From: Monodelphis domestica
Lineage: Eukaryota > Chordata > Mammalia > Didelphimorphia > Didelphidae
Reading direction: 5' to 3'
NCBI RefSeq assembly: GCF_027887165.1
Contig: NC_077229.1
Location: forward strand, 115,770,520-115,834,519
Length of the DNA stretch: 64,000 nt
A program made the position numbers and the translations under genes. How positions within the stretch are numbered: position 1 is the stretch's first letter; each line of letters opens with the position of its first letter. This document shows positions 33,095 through 43,852 of the stretch, piece by piece. Below the pieces are notes generated by a model. That model was not told where the DNA came from, searched no databases, and was given only the letters and a program-made list of their open reading frames with translations.

Positions 33095-33295
33095 CTTTGA
33101 GATAGAGTGAGATAAAGTAGATAGTGTGCTGCACATGAGGTTGGAAATTTAAATCCTGTCCCATAAAAACTTCCCCACATTTGAAGTGTGATTACATACA
33201 AGTCAGTTAACCTCTGTCATCTGTAAAATGGGGATAATGTACTTTCAAGATTAAAGGTGCTCTATGAATGACAGTTATTGTTAGGTATTATTAGT
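33095..33295 (+). repeat. MIR/THER1-type CORE-SINE
   Basis: 'aagtcagttaacctctgtca', 'tctgtaaaatggggataatg' and 'gtgctctatgaatgacagtt' give a sense copy with a (TTA)n-like tail. Confidence 0.75.
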
Positions 33296-33317
33296 AGTAA
33301 TGTCCCCATTTTTATGT

Positions 33318-33572
33318 TTAGTGATTTCAGTTGTATCTGACTCTTCATGAACCCATTTAGGTGGCAGTTGTTGTTGTTTTGGCAAAGATGCTGAAGTAGT
33401 TTGCTATTTCCTTCTCTAGCTCACTTTACAGATGAGGGAACTAAGGTAGACAGGGTTAAGTGACTTGCCCAGGGTCATATAGCTAGTAAGTGTCTGAGGC
33501 CAGATTTGAGCTCAGAAAGATGTCTTTCTGACTCCAGGACTGTTGCTCTACCCACTGTACCACCTAGATACT
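33318..33572 (-). mobile_element. Marsupial CORE-SINE (Mar1-like), full length
   Basis: Antisense order: 'gtatctgactcttcatgaac', 'gaagtagtttgctatttcct', 'gttaagtgacttgcccaggg', 'aggccagatttgagctcaga' and 'ctacccactgtaccacctag'. 'gtggcagttgttgttgtttt' replaces part of the usual 3' segment. Confidence 0.85.
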
Positions 33573-34394
33573 TGATTTTGAGGAAATGAGCTCATTAAGG
33601 TGAAGTGACTTCCCCAAGATTACTGAGCAACTATCCAGTCTGAAACTTGAACCATTTCTTCTGGAGACAAAGTATGATGATGCTCTTTCTTTTATGTGAA
33701 ATGGCTTCTTCCTATGATGTCCATCTCTTGATCTTAACTTTTCCCTTTGGGGCCATTAATAACAAATTCAACACACATTACAACTGTTCCCATATTTGAA
33801 GACAGTAGCCATGCCCTTCTTCCCTTTTCTGATGCTTTTTTTCCCCAAGATAAGCCTAATCCAGTTCTGGTGTGACTTCAGGGAAATTTCTTGGCCTCCT
33901 TTAGCTCCAGCATTTTTTTTCTTCTTGTGTTCCAAATGTAAGCAATCATCCTTACAAAGTCCCAGTTTATCCCAGAAAGCTATAGTGAAGATTCATGAGA
34001 CATCTGCAAAACCCTTGAACGTTTCTAGCAGAGAGACCTTCATAAAAGCAAAATATTATCACTAGAATAATTTCCAAAAAAAGTTGACTGATTTTAAGAG
34101 GCATTCATAATAAGAGTAAATGAATAGAGTTCCTAGAATTCCTGAGCAACATTTCTGGGAACCACAATGGAAAGGTTTGTACTATGTCCCTTTATTAATA
34201 ACTGGGAATTTTGGTGTCTGGAACAATTTTCTCTTTTGGTTGGGGTAACATACAAAGAGGACAAGATGCTTTGGTTGGATACAGTCATACTAGGATAAGA
34301 GGCTGCCTCGTCCTAGCCCTTGTGACACAATCTAGCCTGTAATACCATGTAGAAGACTGGATGGAGGGGTAAAGATGGGGGAGGTGACATCAAG

Positions 34395-34760
34395 TGAAAA
34401 ATTATTTATTAAATACCTATTCTGTATCAGAGAATGTACTTAGGGCTGGGGTTAAAAGGAAAAGCAGGTGTACCTTTATTTCCATTTCTTAGAACAGTTC
34501 ATGGTAAATATCTTTTAAAGTCTCAGGCGTATAGGAAATCACAATTAAATAATTCCCTCCTCCACCCAAACAGTTATGTAGATTCAATAAAGAATATTTT
34601 ATTGTGAAAAAATAATAAAAAAAATGAAAGGAAAAGCAGATATATAGCCCCATCTCTCAAGGAGCTCACAGTCCAATAAAGGCAAACAGAGGCAAGACAC
34701 AAAAAAGGTGGTCCCAGACAAAGATAGGATCCCTTAAAGCATGGGATGGCAGGCTAGAAG
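34395..34760 (-). repeat. L3-type LINE fragment split by a retrocopy
   Basis: The L3-like order 'tatttattaaatacctattc', 'tagggctggggttaaaagg' breaks at 34467 and resumes at 34627 with 'atctctcaaggagctcacag' and 'tccaataaaggcaaacagag'. Confidence 0.65.
34455..34639 (+). mobile_element. Retroposed 3'-UTR fragment with TSD
   Basis: A 159-base insert (34468-34626) sits in an L3 relic between two perfect copies of aaaggaaaagcag (34455-34467 and 34627-34639). The insert ends in an AATAAA signal ('attcaataaagaatatt'), about 15 more bases and an A-rich tail. Its body matches none of the SINE or LINE types seen in the window. This is what an extreme 5'-truncated processed pseudogene looks like: the last roughly 120 bases of a polyadenylated mRNA copied by L1 machinery. 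The parent gene is unknown. Confidence 0.65.
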
Positions 34761-34944
34761 ATAGTTGTGGGGAAAAAGTTCCACCTATATCCTCTAACGT
34801 TGACCCATATAAGATCTAATAACTGGGAAAAGTCCCAGTCTCCTTGTTCTAGTTCTAGTTATGATTTACTATGCTTATTTTTTTACTACTTGCTTTTTGG
34901 GGAGATCATTCCCAGAAGTAGAATTTTATGGAGGATCCATGGAG

Positions 34945-35085
34945 TTGAAGCCAAACCAATTCACCAAGTGTTTATGAATAATCCTAGATACCAAGGAATA
35001 GAAAGACAGAAACTAAACAGTCCTTTTCCTTAAGGAGCTTACATTCTATTGACAAGTAGCATACTGGTCAGAAAGTGGCTTTTTT
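34945..35085 (-). repeat. L3-type LINE fragment
   Basis: 'tcaccaagtgtttatgaata' and 'ccttaaggagcttacattct' in antisense order. A T12 run lies at 35079-35092. Confidence 0.55.
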
Positions 35086-35599
35086 TTTTTTTGGTGGGAG
35101 TGACTAATAAAAATTCCCCACTAAAGTATGGATAAACTTGGACAAGATTTGGAGTTAGCAGATACCTGGATCCAAATCCTCAGTTCCATCAATGATGAAG
35201 AGCTTTGGCAACCTGGATATCAGTGGCAGGAGGGCCCTCAATGATATCTTTTCATTTATTATTGTCATTAGGAATTTTTTGGAGATTCAGTGTTATAACT
35301 CCAAAGAATCACTGTTGGGGATTTTTAGGATAGCAACAAGAGTATTGGGGGTTAGTGTAGAAAAGAAGGGACTATTTTCTAATTCTTTAAATCACTTCTT
35401 AGAAACAGAGGCTGATCTTGTTATTTTGCCCATGAGCCAGCAGTAGAAAGTGACCCAAAATCACAAGAAGTAGCAAATGACACAATCAGGAGATCAACTA
35501 GCTCCTCTGACCCCAAATCTGTTGTTCTTTTTACAATATTGAGAAGATTTATAGAGGCTTAATTTAATTGTTATGCCAAGAAGTTATAGTAGAGAAAGA

Positions 35600-35805
35600 C
35601 AGTGTGCATCATGGATAGGGCACTGGAATTGGATACTGGAAGACTTGGGCTCAAACTTCACATAACAATTTCACATGAGATACACATTCGTTGTGTGACC
35701 CCAGAGAAGTCACCTAATTCCTCTGTGCCTCTGCCTCATCATCTGTAAAATGAGAGTCTAGATTTTAAAATCCTTTCCAGTTCTAAATCTGTTTCTATGG
35801 TCAGT
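35600..35805 (+). repeat. MIR/THER1-type CORE-SINE
   Basis: 'gcatcatggatagggcactg', 'tgtgtgaccccagagaagtc', 'catctgtaaaatgagagtct' and 'cctttccagttctaaatctg' give a sense copy. Confidence 0.8.
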
Positions 35806-36069
35806 GTATGTGATTTTGATACCTCTGCTCAGGATTCTTTGCTAGACTCTTCCATAGGTTCTCAAGGCACTCAGGTCTTCCATAGATCTAGATCCCCCAA
35901 GATTAGGAAGAAATAAACTAAGTAGTGTCTTTTTCTTACTCTAGGGAGAAGGATTACTTTTAGAGTTCCAGAGATGCCTGCAGAAAGGGGGAGTGTGGTA
36001 AACCTAGGAACTGTTCCCTCTTGTATTCCTGCTCTGCCTAGAGCCACAACCCCTTTACCCAAGGACTCA

Positions 36070-36440
36070 AAAAATCAACAAGAATTGCATTTGTCAGAGA
36101 CCTACTCTGTGCTAGGCACTGGGGCTATAAAGATAAAAAGTGAAACAGTGCCTGTCCTCAAGGAGTGTATGGGGAAATACCAGGTATGCTTATGCAAGGT
36201 AATGGGGTGGGGTGGGTGGGACCTACTAAGCTCCACATAGGTTTCCAGAAAAGTCTTATGGAGTTGAGCTGAGATTTGGAAGAAGCCAAGAGCTCTGTGA
36301 CGTGGATGTAGCAATGGGATGCATTCCAAGAATGAGACTGCAGCCTGCACAAAGGACCAGGGATGGGAGAGGTCATTTCCTGTGTTTGGAAGGGCAGGAA
36401 GGCTGGCTGCCTGGGCAGTAGAGTATATGCAGGGAAGTTA
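36070..36440 (-). repeat. CR1-clade (L3-like) LINE relic
   Basis: 'cctactctgtgctaggcact', 'tgcctgtcctcaaggagtgt', 'gttgagctgagatttggaag' and 'aatgggatgcattccaagaa' follow the antisense L3-like order over about 370 bases. Confidence 0.65.
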
Positions 36441-36719
36441 TAAATAATAATTCTTTTCATTTCCCAGGCTTCTTCAAACCTCAGCTCTAATGTTACATTC
36501 TATAGCAGACCTTTCGCAGACTCCTGAGCTCTGAGATTTCTCCTTGTTCATTCTTGATGTATCTTGTATGTAGCTGGTTATTTGCCAAGGAAGAAGGTCT
36601 CCTACCTTCCAAGTCAGTCTTCTTCCATTTTATGCCTTTTGTCTCCCACATATTCTTTAATCCAGTGACACTGGCCTCCTTGTTGTTTCTTTGCCAAGAC
36701 ATTCCGGCTCTGGGAATTT

Positions 36720-36852
36720 TGTTTTCTTTTTTGGGTTAAGACGACGAACATCTTGAGGACAGGCACGTTATTTTTGCTTTTCTTCGTATCTCTAGCATTT
36801 GTTGAACTTTCTGGTATACAGAAAACACTTAATAAATGCTTTTTTTTTTTTG
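36720..36852 (+). repeat. L2-type LINE 3' end
   Basis: 'catcttgaggacaggcacgt', 'cttcgtatctctagcatttg' and 'cacttaataaatgctttttt' form the sense terminus. Confidence 0.65.
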
Positions 36853-36864
36853 AGTCATTGATTG

Positions 36865-37320
36865 ATTGGGAAGTTGGAGCCAGGTTGTGAAGGGTTTTAA
36901 AAGGCAAACAGAGGAGTTTGTATTTGATTAAACAACAAATAAGAAACTTTATGAGAGCAGTGAGTAGAGTAGAGTGCTGGAGCTTGGAGTTAGGAAGACT
37001 CAATTCATGAGTTTAATGTTGGTCTCAGACACTTTCAAGCCGTGTAACCCTGGACGAGTCACTTAACCCTGTTTGCCTCAGTTTCCTCATTTGTAAAATG
37101 ATCTCAAAAAGGAAATGGCAAATCACTCCTGTATCTTTACCAAGAAAAATCCCAAATGGGGTGCTAAAGAATCAGATAAGACTGAAAATGACTAAATAAA
37201 ATGACTTTAGGAGCAGGAGCATGGCATGATCAGACTGGTATGAAGGAATATCATTTTGGCATTCGTGTGGATGATGAGAAGGAGAAAGGAGAGATCTGAG
37301 TCAAGGATATCACCGTATTA
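36865..37320 (-). repeat. CR1-clade LINE relic split by a SINE
   Basis: 'ggagccaggttgtgaagggt' and 'aggcaaacagaggagtttgt' lead in, a SINE interrupts (36955-37204), and 'catggcatgatcagactggt' with 'gatgatgagaaggagaaagg' continues in the same antisense order. Confidence 0.65.
36955..37204 (+). mobile_element. Marsupial CORE-SINE (Mar1-like), full length
   Basis: 'gtagagtgctggagcttgga', 'ctggacgagtcacttaaccc', 'gtttcctcatttgtaaaatg', 'aaatcccaaatggggtgcta' and 'gactgaaaatgactaaataa'. It is inserted in an L3-like relic, so it is younger than that relic. Confidence 0.9.
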
Positions 37321-37669
37321 TGACACTGCTGTAAAGTAGGAGAGAGGAGTCCTGAGGAATGGATGCCTGACTGTTGAGGGCTGCTTATAATGTAGTTAGG
37401 AGAGCCTGGAAGAAAAAAAAAAGCCAGGAATAGGAGGAAAAGGATAGAAAGAACATCCTGTCTGCACTTATCTCCTTCTCTTGGCAAGATTCATCTGGTC
37501 ATTATCTCCAGGTATCAGGGAAGTCTTCTTATCTTGATGGTCTTACCAGATAGGTCCATCAATGCTTGGTTTATTGCCAAGAGGGAGAGAGAACTGAGGA
37601 TCACCAAAGGCCCATAGCATCTAGAGTTGAGAATAAGCTTGGTGGTCATCTAGAGGAGAACCTGTTAAA

Positions 37670-37857
37670 TTATTTTATTTTATTTTTGGTGCTGCAGACC
37701 CCCTGGGTAGAGCTATGGAATAAAAAAGGTTTTCAAATTTATAAAATAAAGCATAAATATTATTACAAAGGAAACCAATTGTATTGAAATACACATAAAT
37801 ATTAATTAAAAGTTCAGTGTTATGGGCCCCAGATTAGGAACCTCTGATCTAATCTAA
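37670..37857. repeat. Old non-autonomous repeat (possibly hAT-type)
   Basis: 'gctgcagaccccctgggtag', 'attacaaaggaaaccaattg', 'tattgaaatacacataaata' and 'ccagattaggaacctctga'. The reverse complement of the same order is seen at 57515-57615. I am unsure of the class. Confidence 0.4.
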
Positions 37858-37859
37858 CC

Positions 37860-37985
37860 TTTCTCCTTTTTAACAAAGGAGGAAATTTGCAGCTAAGGGA
37901 AAGGAGGCTTTCTCAAGGTCAAGGAGGTCATAATTGGCATAAATGAAATTCAAACTCATATATTCAGATTCAAATCCCAGGTCCT
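37860..37985 (-). repeat. MIR-type SINE fragment
   Basis: 'acaaaggaggaaatttgcag', 'ctttctcaaggtcaaggagg' and 'gaaattcaaactcatatatt' follow the antisense order. Confidence 0.45.
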
Positions 37986-37999
37986 TTGTGTCATACCTT

Positions 38000-39565
38000 G
38001 TTGACTCATAACTCTGTCATAGATCATATGTCATGAAGGTGACTTGATTTTGTAGAGGAAGATGTAAGATCAAATAGTATTTTGTTCAGAATGTAAGGAG
38101 GCAATTTTACTGGGAATAGGTATGTGGGTTCTTTCTAAGAGTGAATGAATTTTTAAAAAATAGCATTGTACAGTGTGATAGAGGGCAATATTGGGATATT
38201 TGTGGTAATAAGGACAGGGTCAACAGGAAGCTAGCTAGGGCCAAGGCTGGATCTTACACTCCTCCCCACCCCCCCACTTCCTGTCCCTTTCTCAACTGAA
38301 TTGGCTTTTCTCAGAATGGTAAACACTAGGGTTTTCCCAATAACTAATCTCACAATTTAGATCTTTTAACTAAAAGGGTTTATTCTTCAAAGGAGAGGAT
38401 ATCAGGAGAGGGAAGGGGAAAGAGGAAAATAGGTTTCCCTAACTTCCTTATAATTTCCTGTTGATTGAAGATTTTCACAAGGTATTCAACTCAAGAAACA
38501 AAGTTAATTTCTCTGAAGGGGAATATTGATAGGAAAAAGGTTTGACTAAATTCCTTCTGAGTTAGGCTTCAAAAGTCCTCTCAGTACTCAGTCAGGGGAA
38601 CAATCAATGACCAAGAGAATTGGTTTCACCTTCCTCCCTTAACAGTCAGAGAGAAAAGATCCAGGTCCAAGCAGCTGGGCTCCCAACTGCCCCCTCTCCA
38701 GATTCTATTGGAATCTTGTCTTGATCTGGTTGATTGTCGGTTCACCAAAAATCCAAGCTTTTTCTTGCAAATCCATCTTGTGTTGCAGTATCTTCCTTAC
38801 ACCAGGTACATGGGCACCTTACTACATACCAGGTACCTTGGTGAGCACTGATGATATATCAGAGAAAGAGAGCCTCTGCCTGAGTTCCTAAATTCCAAAA
38901 AATAAATGGTGGTTAAGGAAGAATGTGATGGTCTGAGAGGACACAAGGATGGTCAGTGGAGCCATAGGCTAGTCTACTAGCATATTTTTACCAGAAACAT
39001 GAGAGATATTGATTTTTTCCTCATTTTCCAAGAAAGTAGGGGTGAGTATAAAGGTGTAGATGGAGAGGATGTGGCATAGTATGGCTAGAAGATGGGGGAG
39101 AGGAAATATGATTAGGGATCTGATTTGGAGTAGAGAGAGCTGGCTCTGTGTTTATACACGTTCACCCATTGAATCAGTACAGCCTTATGGTGGGAGTTCC
39201 AAATCTGGACAGCTTAGATCTTCCCAGATTTGGCTTCTGAAGCTCAGGGTTGTTTGGCTATGGTAACAGTGTTGGTAGTAGGGGAGTTATATAGCAGGAA
39301 GATAATTGAGGTGAAGGAAGACGTAATTGCTTCTTAAGAATTTGGACTGAAGATATGGTAGAAAAAGATTTTATGAATTCAGAATGAATTTATTTTTATT
39401 ACCTTAATTACTTTAATAAATATACTTATTTTGAATTATAGTACCAATACCAAACCTCCAAGGACAATAGAAAGGAAAGTAATTATTATCTTTATTGTCT
39501 CCCCCTATCACATGTAACATTTTCCCTTTTTATTATTTTCCCTTATTTTTGCCTCTCTTCCTAGA
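38000..39565. other. No gene or clear repeat seen
   Basis: Unique-looking intron-type DNA. The 68-residue frame at 39060-39266 has no domain. Confidence 0.4.
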
Positions 39566-39574
39566 TCCTAGGAA

Positions 39575-39815
39575 ACTTGGTAGTTGTCATTCAGTCATTT
39601 CAATCATGGCCAAGTCTTTGTGATACCATTTGGGATTTTCCTGGCAAAGATACTGGAGTAGTCTGCCATTTCCTTTTGGAGCTCATTTTACAGATGATGA
39701 AATGAGGTAAACAGGGTGAAGGGTCTTGCCCAGGATCTCACAACTAGTAGGTGTCTAAGGCAGATTTGAACTTATGAAGACGAGACTTCCTGACTCCACC
39801 TAGCTGCCCTTGGAA
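39575..39815 (-). mobile_element. Marsupial CORE-SINE (Mar1-like), full length
   Basis: 'gtcattcagtcatttcaatc', 'ggattttcctggcaaagata', 'ctggagtagtctgccatttc', 'cagatttgaacttatgaaga' and 'tgactccacctagctgccct' in antisense order. Confidence 0.85.
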
Positions 39816-39854
39816 AACACTAGGGGATGATGAGATATTGATGCTTGTTTTAAG

Positions 39855-40015
39855 AAGCCAAATAGTATAATGGAATGAACATTGGCTCAGAGACAAGAGA
39901 GACCTGAATTCAAATCATGGCACCATTATTTATCAACTTTGGGATCAAGGGAAAATTATTTAATTTTGGCCTCAGTTTAGTAATCTATAAAAATTATATA
40001 TACATTTCCTACAAA
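39855..40015 (+). repeat. MIR-type SINE
   Basis: 'tataatggaatgaacattgg', 'cctgaattcaaatcatggca' and 'ggcctcagtttagtaatcta' follow the sense order. Confidence 0.6.
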
Positions 40016-40049
40016 GTAGCTGTGAGGAAACTTTTAGGCAGTAATAATT

Positions 40050-40275
40050 AAAATAAGGATAGCAATAACTAGTATTTATATTGTACTTTATGGTTTACAA
40101 AGTACTTTACCTATGTTAACTCGTGATTCTTACTACTGTCTTTTAAGGTTGGTACTATTATTTTCTAGATGAGGAAACTGAGTCTGAGACAGGTTGAATG
40201 ATTTGCATGTGGTTACAAACAGCAAAGTGTTTTGGCAGAATCCAATCTCAAGTCTTCCCAATTCTAAGACCCAAA
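40050..40275 (-). repeat. MIR/THER1-type CORE-SINE
   Basis: 'ataactagtatttatattgt', 'tggtttacaaagtactttac' and 'tagatgaggaaactgagtct' follow the antisense order. Confidence 0.7.
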
Positions 40276-40299
40276 ATACATTTACTGTACCCCCTATTT

Positions 40300-40860
40300 G
40301 ATGGGTTGAGCAAATGGTTGAGCAAGTTGTGGTACATAATTATGATGGAATGGTATTGAGCCATAAGAAGGGATGAACAAGATGATCACAAAAGCACTGG
40401 AATGACTTTTATGAAGTGATGCAAAGTGAAGTAAGCAGAACCAGTAGAATAGTGTACTCAGTAACATTAATAATGCATGATGATCGACTGTGAATGACTT
40501 AAGTATTATCAGCAATGCAAGCATCCAGGACAATTGCAAGGGATTCATGATGGAAAAGGCTATCCACCGCCATAGAAGGAACAGATGGAGTCCAAATACA
40601 GATTGAAGCATACCACTCTTTACTTTATTTCGACCATGATTTTTTTATAGCATAAGTGATAGGTATCTCCTTTTACAATATGATAAACATGCAATTATTA
40701 TGTAATAGCACATGTACAACCTATATTATATTACCTGCATTCTTGAGGAGGAGGGAGGGAGAAAATATGGGTTAAAAATGTCATAAGATGATTATTAAAA
40801 TTGAGTTTATATGTAATCTGGAAAAAACATAAAAAATTAAAGATGCATTATCCCCAAACC
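40300..40860 (+). mobile_element. Marsupial L1 3' end
   Basis: The order is 'gatggaatggtattgagcca', 'gatgcaaagtgaagtaagca', 'gaaccagtagaatagtgtac', 'catgatgatcgactgtgaat', 'caatgcaagcatccaggaca', 'ggattcatgatggaaaaggc' and 'agattgaagcataccactct'. A terminal 'gaggagggagggagaaaata' and an A-rich end near 40850 follow. This is the typical L1 3' UTR of marsupials; the coding part is absent. Confidence 0.75.
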
Positions 40861-40904
40861 CCCAAAACATATATACACATACATTTATATGTGTGTGTGT
40901 GTGT

Positions 40905-41162
40905 ATGTGCATCCACACAAGAATCTTTAAAACATATACTTTTAAAACTTTATTATTCTTGGATTTTTTTTTGTCTGCATTTTCTTTTGCAACATGGTTA
41001 ATATGGAAATAATTTGCAAAACTGCACATATATAATTTATACCAAATTGCTTGCCTCCCAAGAAGAGGGGAGAAAATTTGGAACTCAGAATTTAAACAAA
41101 TATTAAAAATTTTGGCTTATGTATAATTGAGAAAAAATAAAATAAAAATAAAAAATTTAAAA
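40905..41162 (+). mobile_element. Second marsupial L1 3' terminus with A tail
   Basis: 'aacatggttaatatggaaat', 'ttataccaaattgcttgcct', 'ggggagaaaatttggaactc' and 'gtataattgagaaaaaataa' followed by an (AAAAT)n tail are the very end of an L1 3' UTR. Two L1 ends in the same orientation lie within 300 bases, with a (GT)n tract (40888-40906) between them. Confidence 0.75.
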
Positions 41163-41224
41163 ATTAACCCATAAACGAAAAATGAAATAAATAGCCATTC
41201 TCTACCTGGAAAAAAGTACCTACT

Positions 41225-41410
41225 ATGTGTGCTAAACATTTTACAAATATCCTCACAATATTGAGATGTGGGTGCTATTAGTACTCTTATTTTACATTTG
41301 AAATAATAGAGGCAGACCAAGATGAAGTGACCTGCTCAAGATTATACACTAGTCAGTGTCTGTTTCTGAATTTGAAATTGCATCTTCCTGACTCCAAACC
41401 TAGTGCTTTA
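41225..41410 (-). repeat. MIR-type SINE
   Basis: 'gtgctaaacattttacaaat', 'tgggtgctattagtactctt', 'gacctgctcaagattataca' and 'gactccaaacctagtgcttt' are the antisense copy. Confidence 0.65.
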
Positions 41411-41503
41411 TACATTGCACTCCTGGTGGCTGATATTTACTCTATTAAGCAAGTTACTTGCTCAGTCTGGGTCGGGTAACCTTATTTGTTTCTGTTTGTG
41501 CAG

Positions 41504-41504
41504 A

Positions 41505-41538
<34 letters not shown>

Positions 41539-41546
41539 TGTGTGTT
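41504..41546. repeat. (GT)n microsatellite
   Basis: About 20 GT units with one TA interruption. Confidence 0.95.
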
Positions 41547-41639
41547 CTAGACTTGAGGTTTTCACTGATATGGGAAATATGTAACATACTGACAGCTATT
41601 CTGCCTTAGAAAGCTGCTTGGGAGTGCTGAGAGGTGCCC

Positions 41640-41815
41640 TTGTAGTTAAAGAGTTGACTTCAGGTTCTGAGAGCCTCTGTTTAAGTTCTTCCTCTCACAC
41701 ATACTTTCAGTGTGACTCTACCTAAGTCATCTGTTACATGGGGATAATAATTCTCATCCTCCTTACCTCAGGAAGTTGCTGTGAGAATCAAGTGGCTAAT
41801 AAGTACTTTAAAAAA
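41640..41815 (+). repeat. MIR-type SINE
   Basis: 'agttgacttcaggttctgag', 'catctgttacatggggataa' and 'ctcaggaagttgctgtgaga' follow the sense order. Confidence 0.6.
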
Positions 41816-42204
41816 TTTTTTTAAAGAAGCTTTGTATAATTGTGTGGCTTCAAACTCTTAAGAACCCCCTTTTTTGGTCCATATGGATAATTTTGCCTCC
41901 AGAGATATTTCACTTTTCTGGGTTCATTATCTCTTCTTTTTCTTTAATAAATAAAATACATATTTATGCTTAAGATAGAGTTAATTTACTAAGAAGTTCC
42001 TTTTCTTTGCCTTTGTGGGGTTAGGGTGAATGTTAGTCACCTCTGCTTCTTTCCAGCCTTTGCTCAGTCACATCAAGAAGGAATGGGGTTCATTTGTTTT
42101 TACAGCTCTGCAAACGACTTGGCCACACAAATAACCTTTTTAGTGACAAGTTAGAGTGGAATGTAGAGGAAAGGAATGGCATCTAGACATCAGTGTTTAT
42201 CATT

Positions 42205-42460
42205 TAGGCTGCTAGGTAGTGTAGTGGATAGAACATGGAACTTTGGAGTATAGAAGACCTCATTTCAAATCCAGCCTCAGATATTTATAAATTTTGTGAC
42301 CCTGTGCAGATCATTTACTTTTCTTTCTCAGTTTCCTCAACTTTAAAATGGGAATATTAACAGCATCTCCCTCAGAGGGTTGTTGTGAGAATCAAATGAG
42401 ATAATAATTGTAGAGCACTTGGTACAGTGCCTGGCACATATTAGGTTTGTACAAATATGA
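42205..42460 (+). repeat. MIR/THER1-type CORE-SINE, full length
   Basis: 'gctaggtagtgtagtggata', 'aaatccagcctcagatattt', 'cctcaactttaaaatgggaa', 'gttgttgtgagaatcaaatg' and 'gagcacttggtacagtgcct' give a complete sense copy. Confidence 0.8.
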
Positions 42461-42609
42461 TAGGATAATTATTATTTTCCACATTTCAACCATATAAACC
42501 ATGAGAAATGATGCAAGTGGGGAGAAAATACCACCCCATTCAAAGTTTGAAAGAGGCATGCCCTTCCATATATGCAAAATGCTTTGCAAAAGTCATAGCC
42601 CATATTTGT

Positions 42610-42637
42610 CAGTCATCATCATCATCATCATCACCAT
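42610..42637. repeat. (CAT)n triplet tract
   Basis: Seven to eight CAT units. Similar short (ATC)n lies at 46618-46638. Confidence 0.95.
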
Positions 42638-43025
42638 TTTAAAATATCATCTCCATAAGGGTAGAATGTTTTTCAATATATTTTATAGTGTACAAAAAGC
42701 ATTTTTCATGCAGAAGCTTCATAAGTTTTTGTTGAATAAATAACAAAAGATGAAGAAGAGTCCTGATGATGATAAACTCATTAAATCCAAAATTAAACTT
42801 CACCATACCTTCCCCTCACCCGAATGTGCCTAGCTCAGTTATCCTTTTGTCCTTCTAGACTGCTATGTTCGAAGCATGTGAGTTACTTTTGATTTGTTGG
42901 TTGTGCTCTGGATAAAAATTAGTCTTGGAGATTTTATACTAAATTTGTAAGTACTTTAGAAAGAGAGAAAGAAAGTTTATAGCCTTTCTAACTTAAAGTA
43001 AGATCAGGTCAGAGATTCTAGCCAT

Positions 43026-43670
43026 TCCAACTGTTGTTGCTGTTCAGTCTTTCAGTTGTATCTGACCCTTCCTGATGCCATGGACCTCCTCACATATTAG
43101 ACCCTTCTATTCTCCACTATCTTTCAAAGTCTGTCCAAGCTCATGATCATGACTTTTAGGACACTATTGTAAAAATTAAAATTGTATATTTTATAAGATT
43201 TATTAATAATCACTAGAAATAAAGGAATAAAAAGGTAACAAAATAAAAACCATGTACCCATGGCTAATCTACCTGTTGAAAAACCCAGCACTCCACCACA
43301 GTCGCTGACAGGAAGCAAAGAGAGAGGGATCAGGAACCCCACCCAATATATCCTCCTGTCTATGTCAGCATGTAATGACAGGAAGTCAGTAGGCTCCTGG
43401 GAAATGTAGTTCAAAGGCACAAGATTTCCAATTACACATTATCCACATAATCCTCTGCCATTGCATTCTTCTTTTGCCTTCAATCTTTCCCAACATCAGA
43501 GTATTTTCTCAGTCCTATCTTATCATTATGTGACCAAAATATTTAAACTTCAACTTCAGTATTTGGTCTTCCAGTGAGTAGTCTTAATTTAAATATTGAC
43601 TGATTTGATTTTTTTGTTTTCCATGTCTGAATAAAATTTCCCCATTCTTGCCCATCCATTGCAGCTCGAA
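43026..43670 (-). repeat. BovB (RTE) LINE 3' fragment, split by a solo LTR
   Basis: On the plus strand 43030-43167 reads 'ctgttgttgctgttcagtct', 'tcagttgtatctgacccttc', 'gatgccatggacctcctcac' and 'agtctgtccaagctcatgat'. It resumes after 43437 with 'atcctctgccattgcattct', 'ttttgccttcaatctttccc', 'aacatcagagtattttctca', 'gtgaccaaaatatttaaact' and 'tcaacttcagtatttggtct'. This order is the antisense 3' region of BovB-type RTE LINEs. It is old: nearly all CpG are lost, and no frame remains. Confidence 0.65.
43162..43442 (-). mobile_element. Solo LTR, copy 1 (TGTAA...TTACA family)
   Basis: A 269-base insert (43168-43436) interrupts the BovB fragment exactly. Its ends are TGTAA and TTACA, a perfect short inverted repeat of the LTR type. 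It is flanked by a 6-base duplication, CACTAT/CATTAT, with one change. On the minus strand it runs TGTAATTGGAAATC..., has an AATAAA signal about 35 bases before its end, and ends ...TTTTTACA. These are solo-LTR features. No internal retroviral sequence is present. A ZNF143-type motif lies within it at 43392-43411. Copies 2 and 3 are at 61414 and 63155. Confidence 0.7.
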
Positions 43671-43789
43671 ATGCATTCGTTATACTACTTTCCTCATTTT
43701 AATCTGCATTATAGAGTCTTGCCTCTTTGTTAATTATACACTTGAGGTCTAGAGCTGTTATTTTTCTTCTTTATATCACCTATACCTCT

Positions 43790-43852
43790 CACACGTCCTT
43801 GAACCTAGAAGACATTTAATAAATGCTTGTTCATTTGATTTGAAATAAGACT
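43790..43852 (+). repeat. L2-type LINE 3' end trace
   Basis: 'cctagaagacatttaataaa' and 'tgcttgttcatttgattt'. Confidence 0.45.

Noticed and set aside
40294..40611. 105-codon minus frame that resembles the frame at 16040-16228
   Set aside because: The similarity is real, but arises because both are antisense to L1 3' sequence. It is not a conserved gene.
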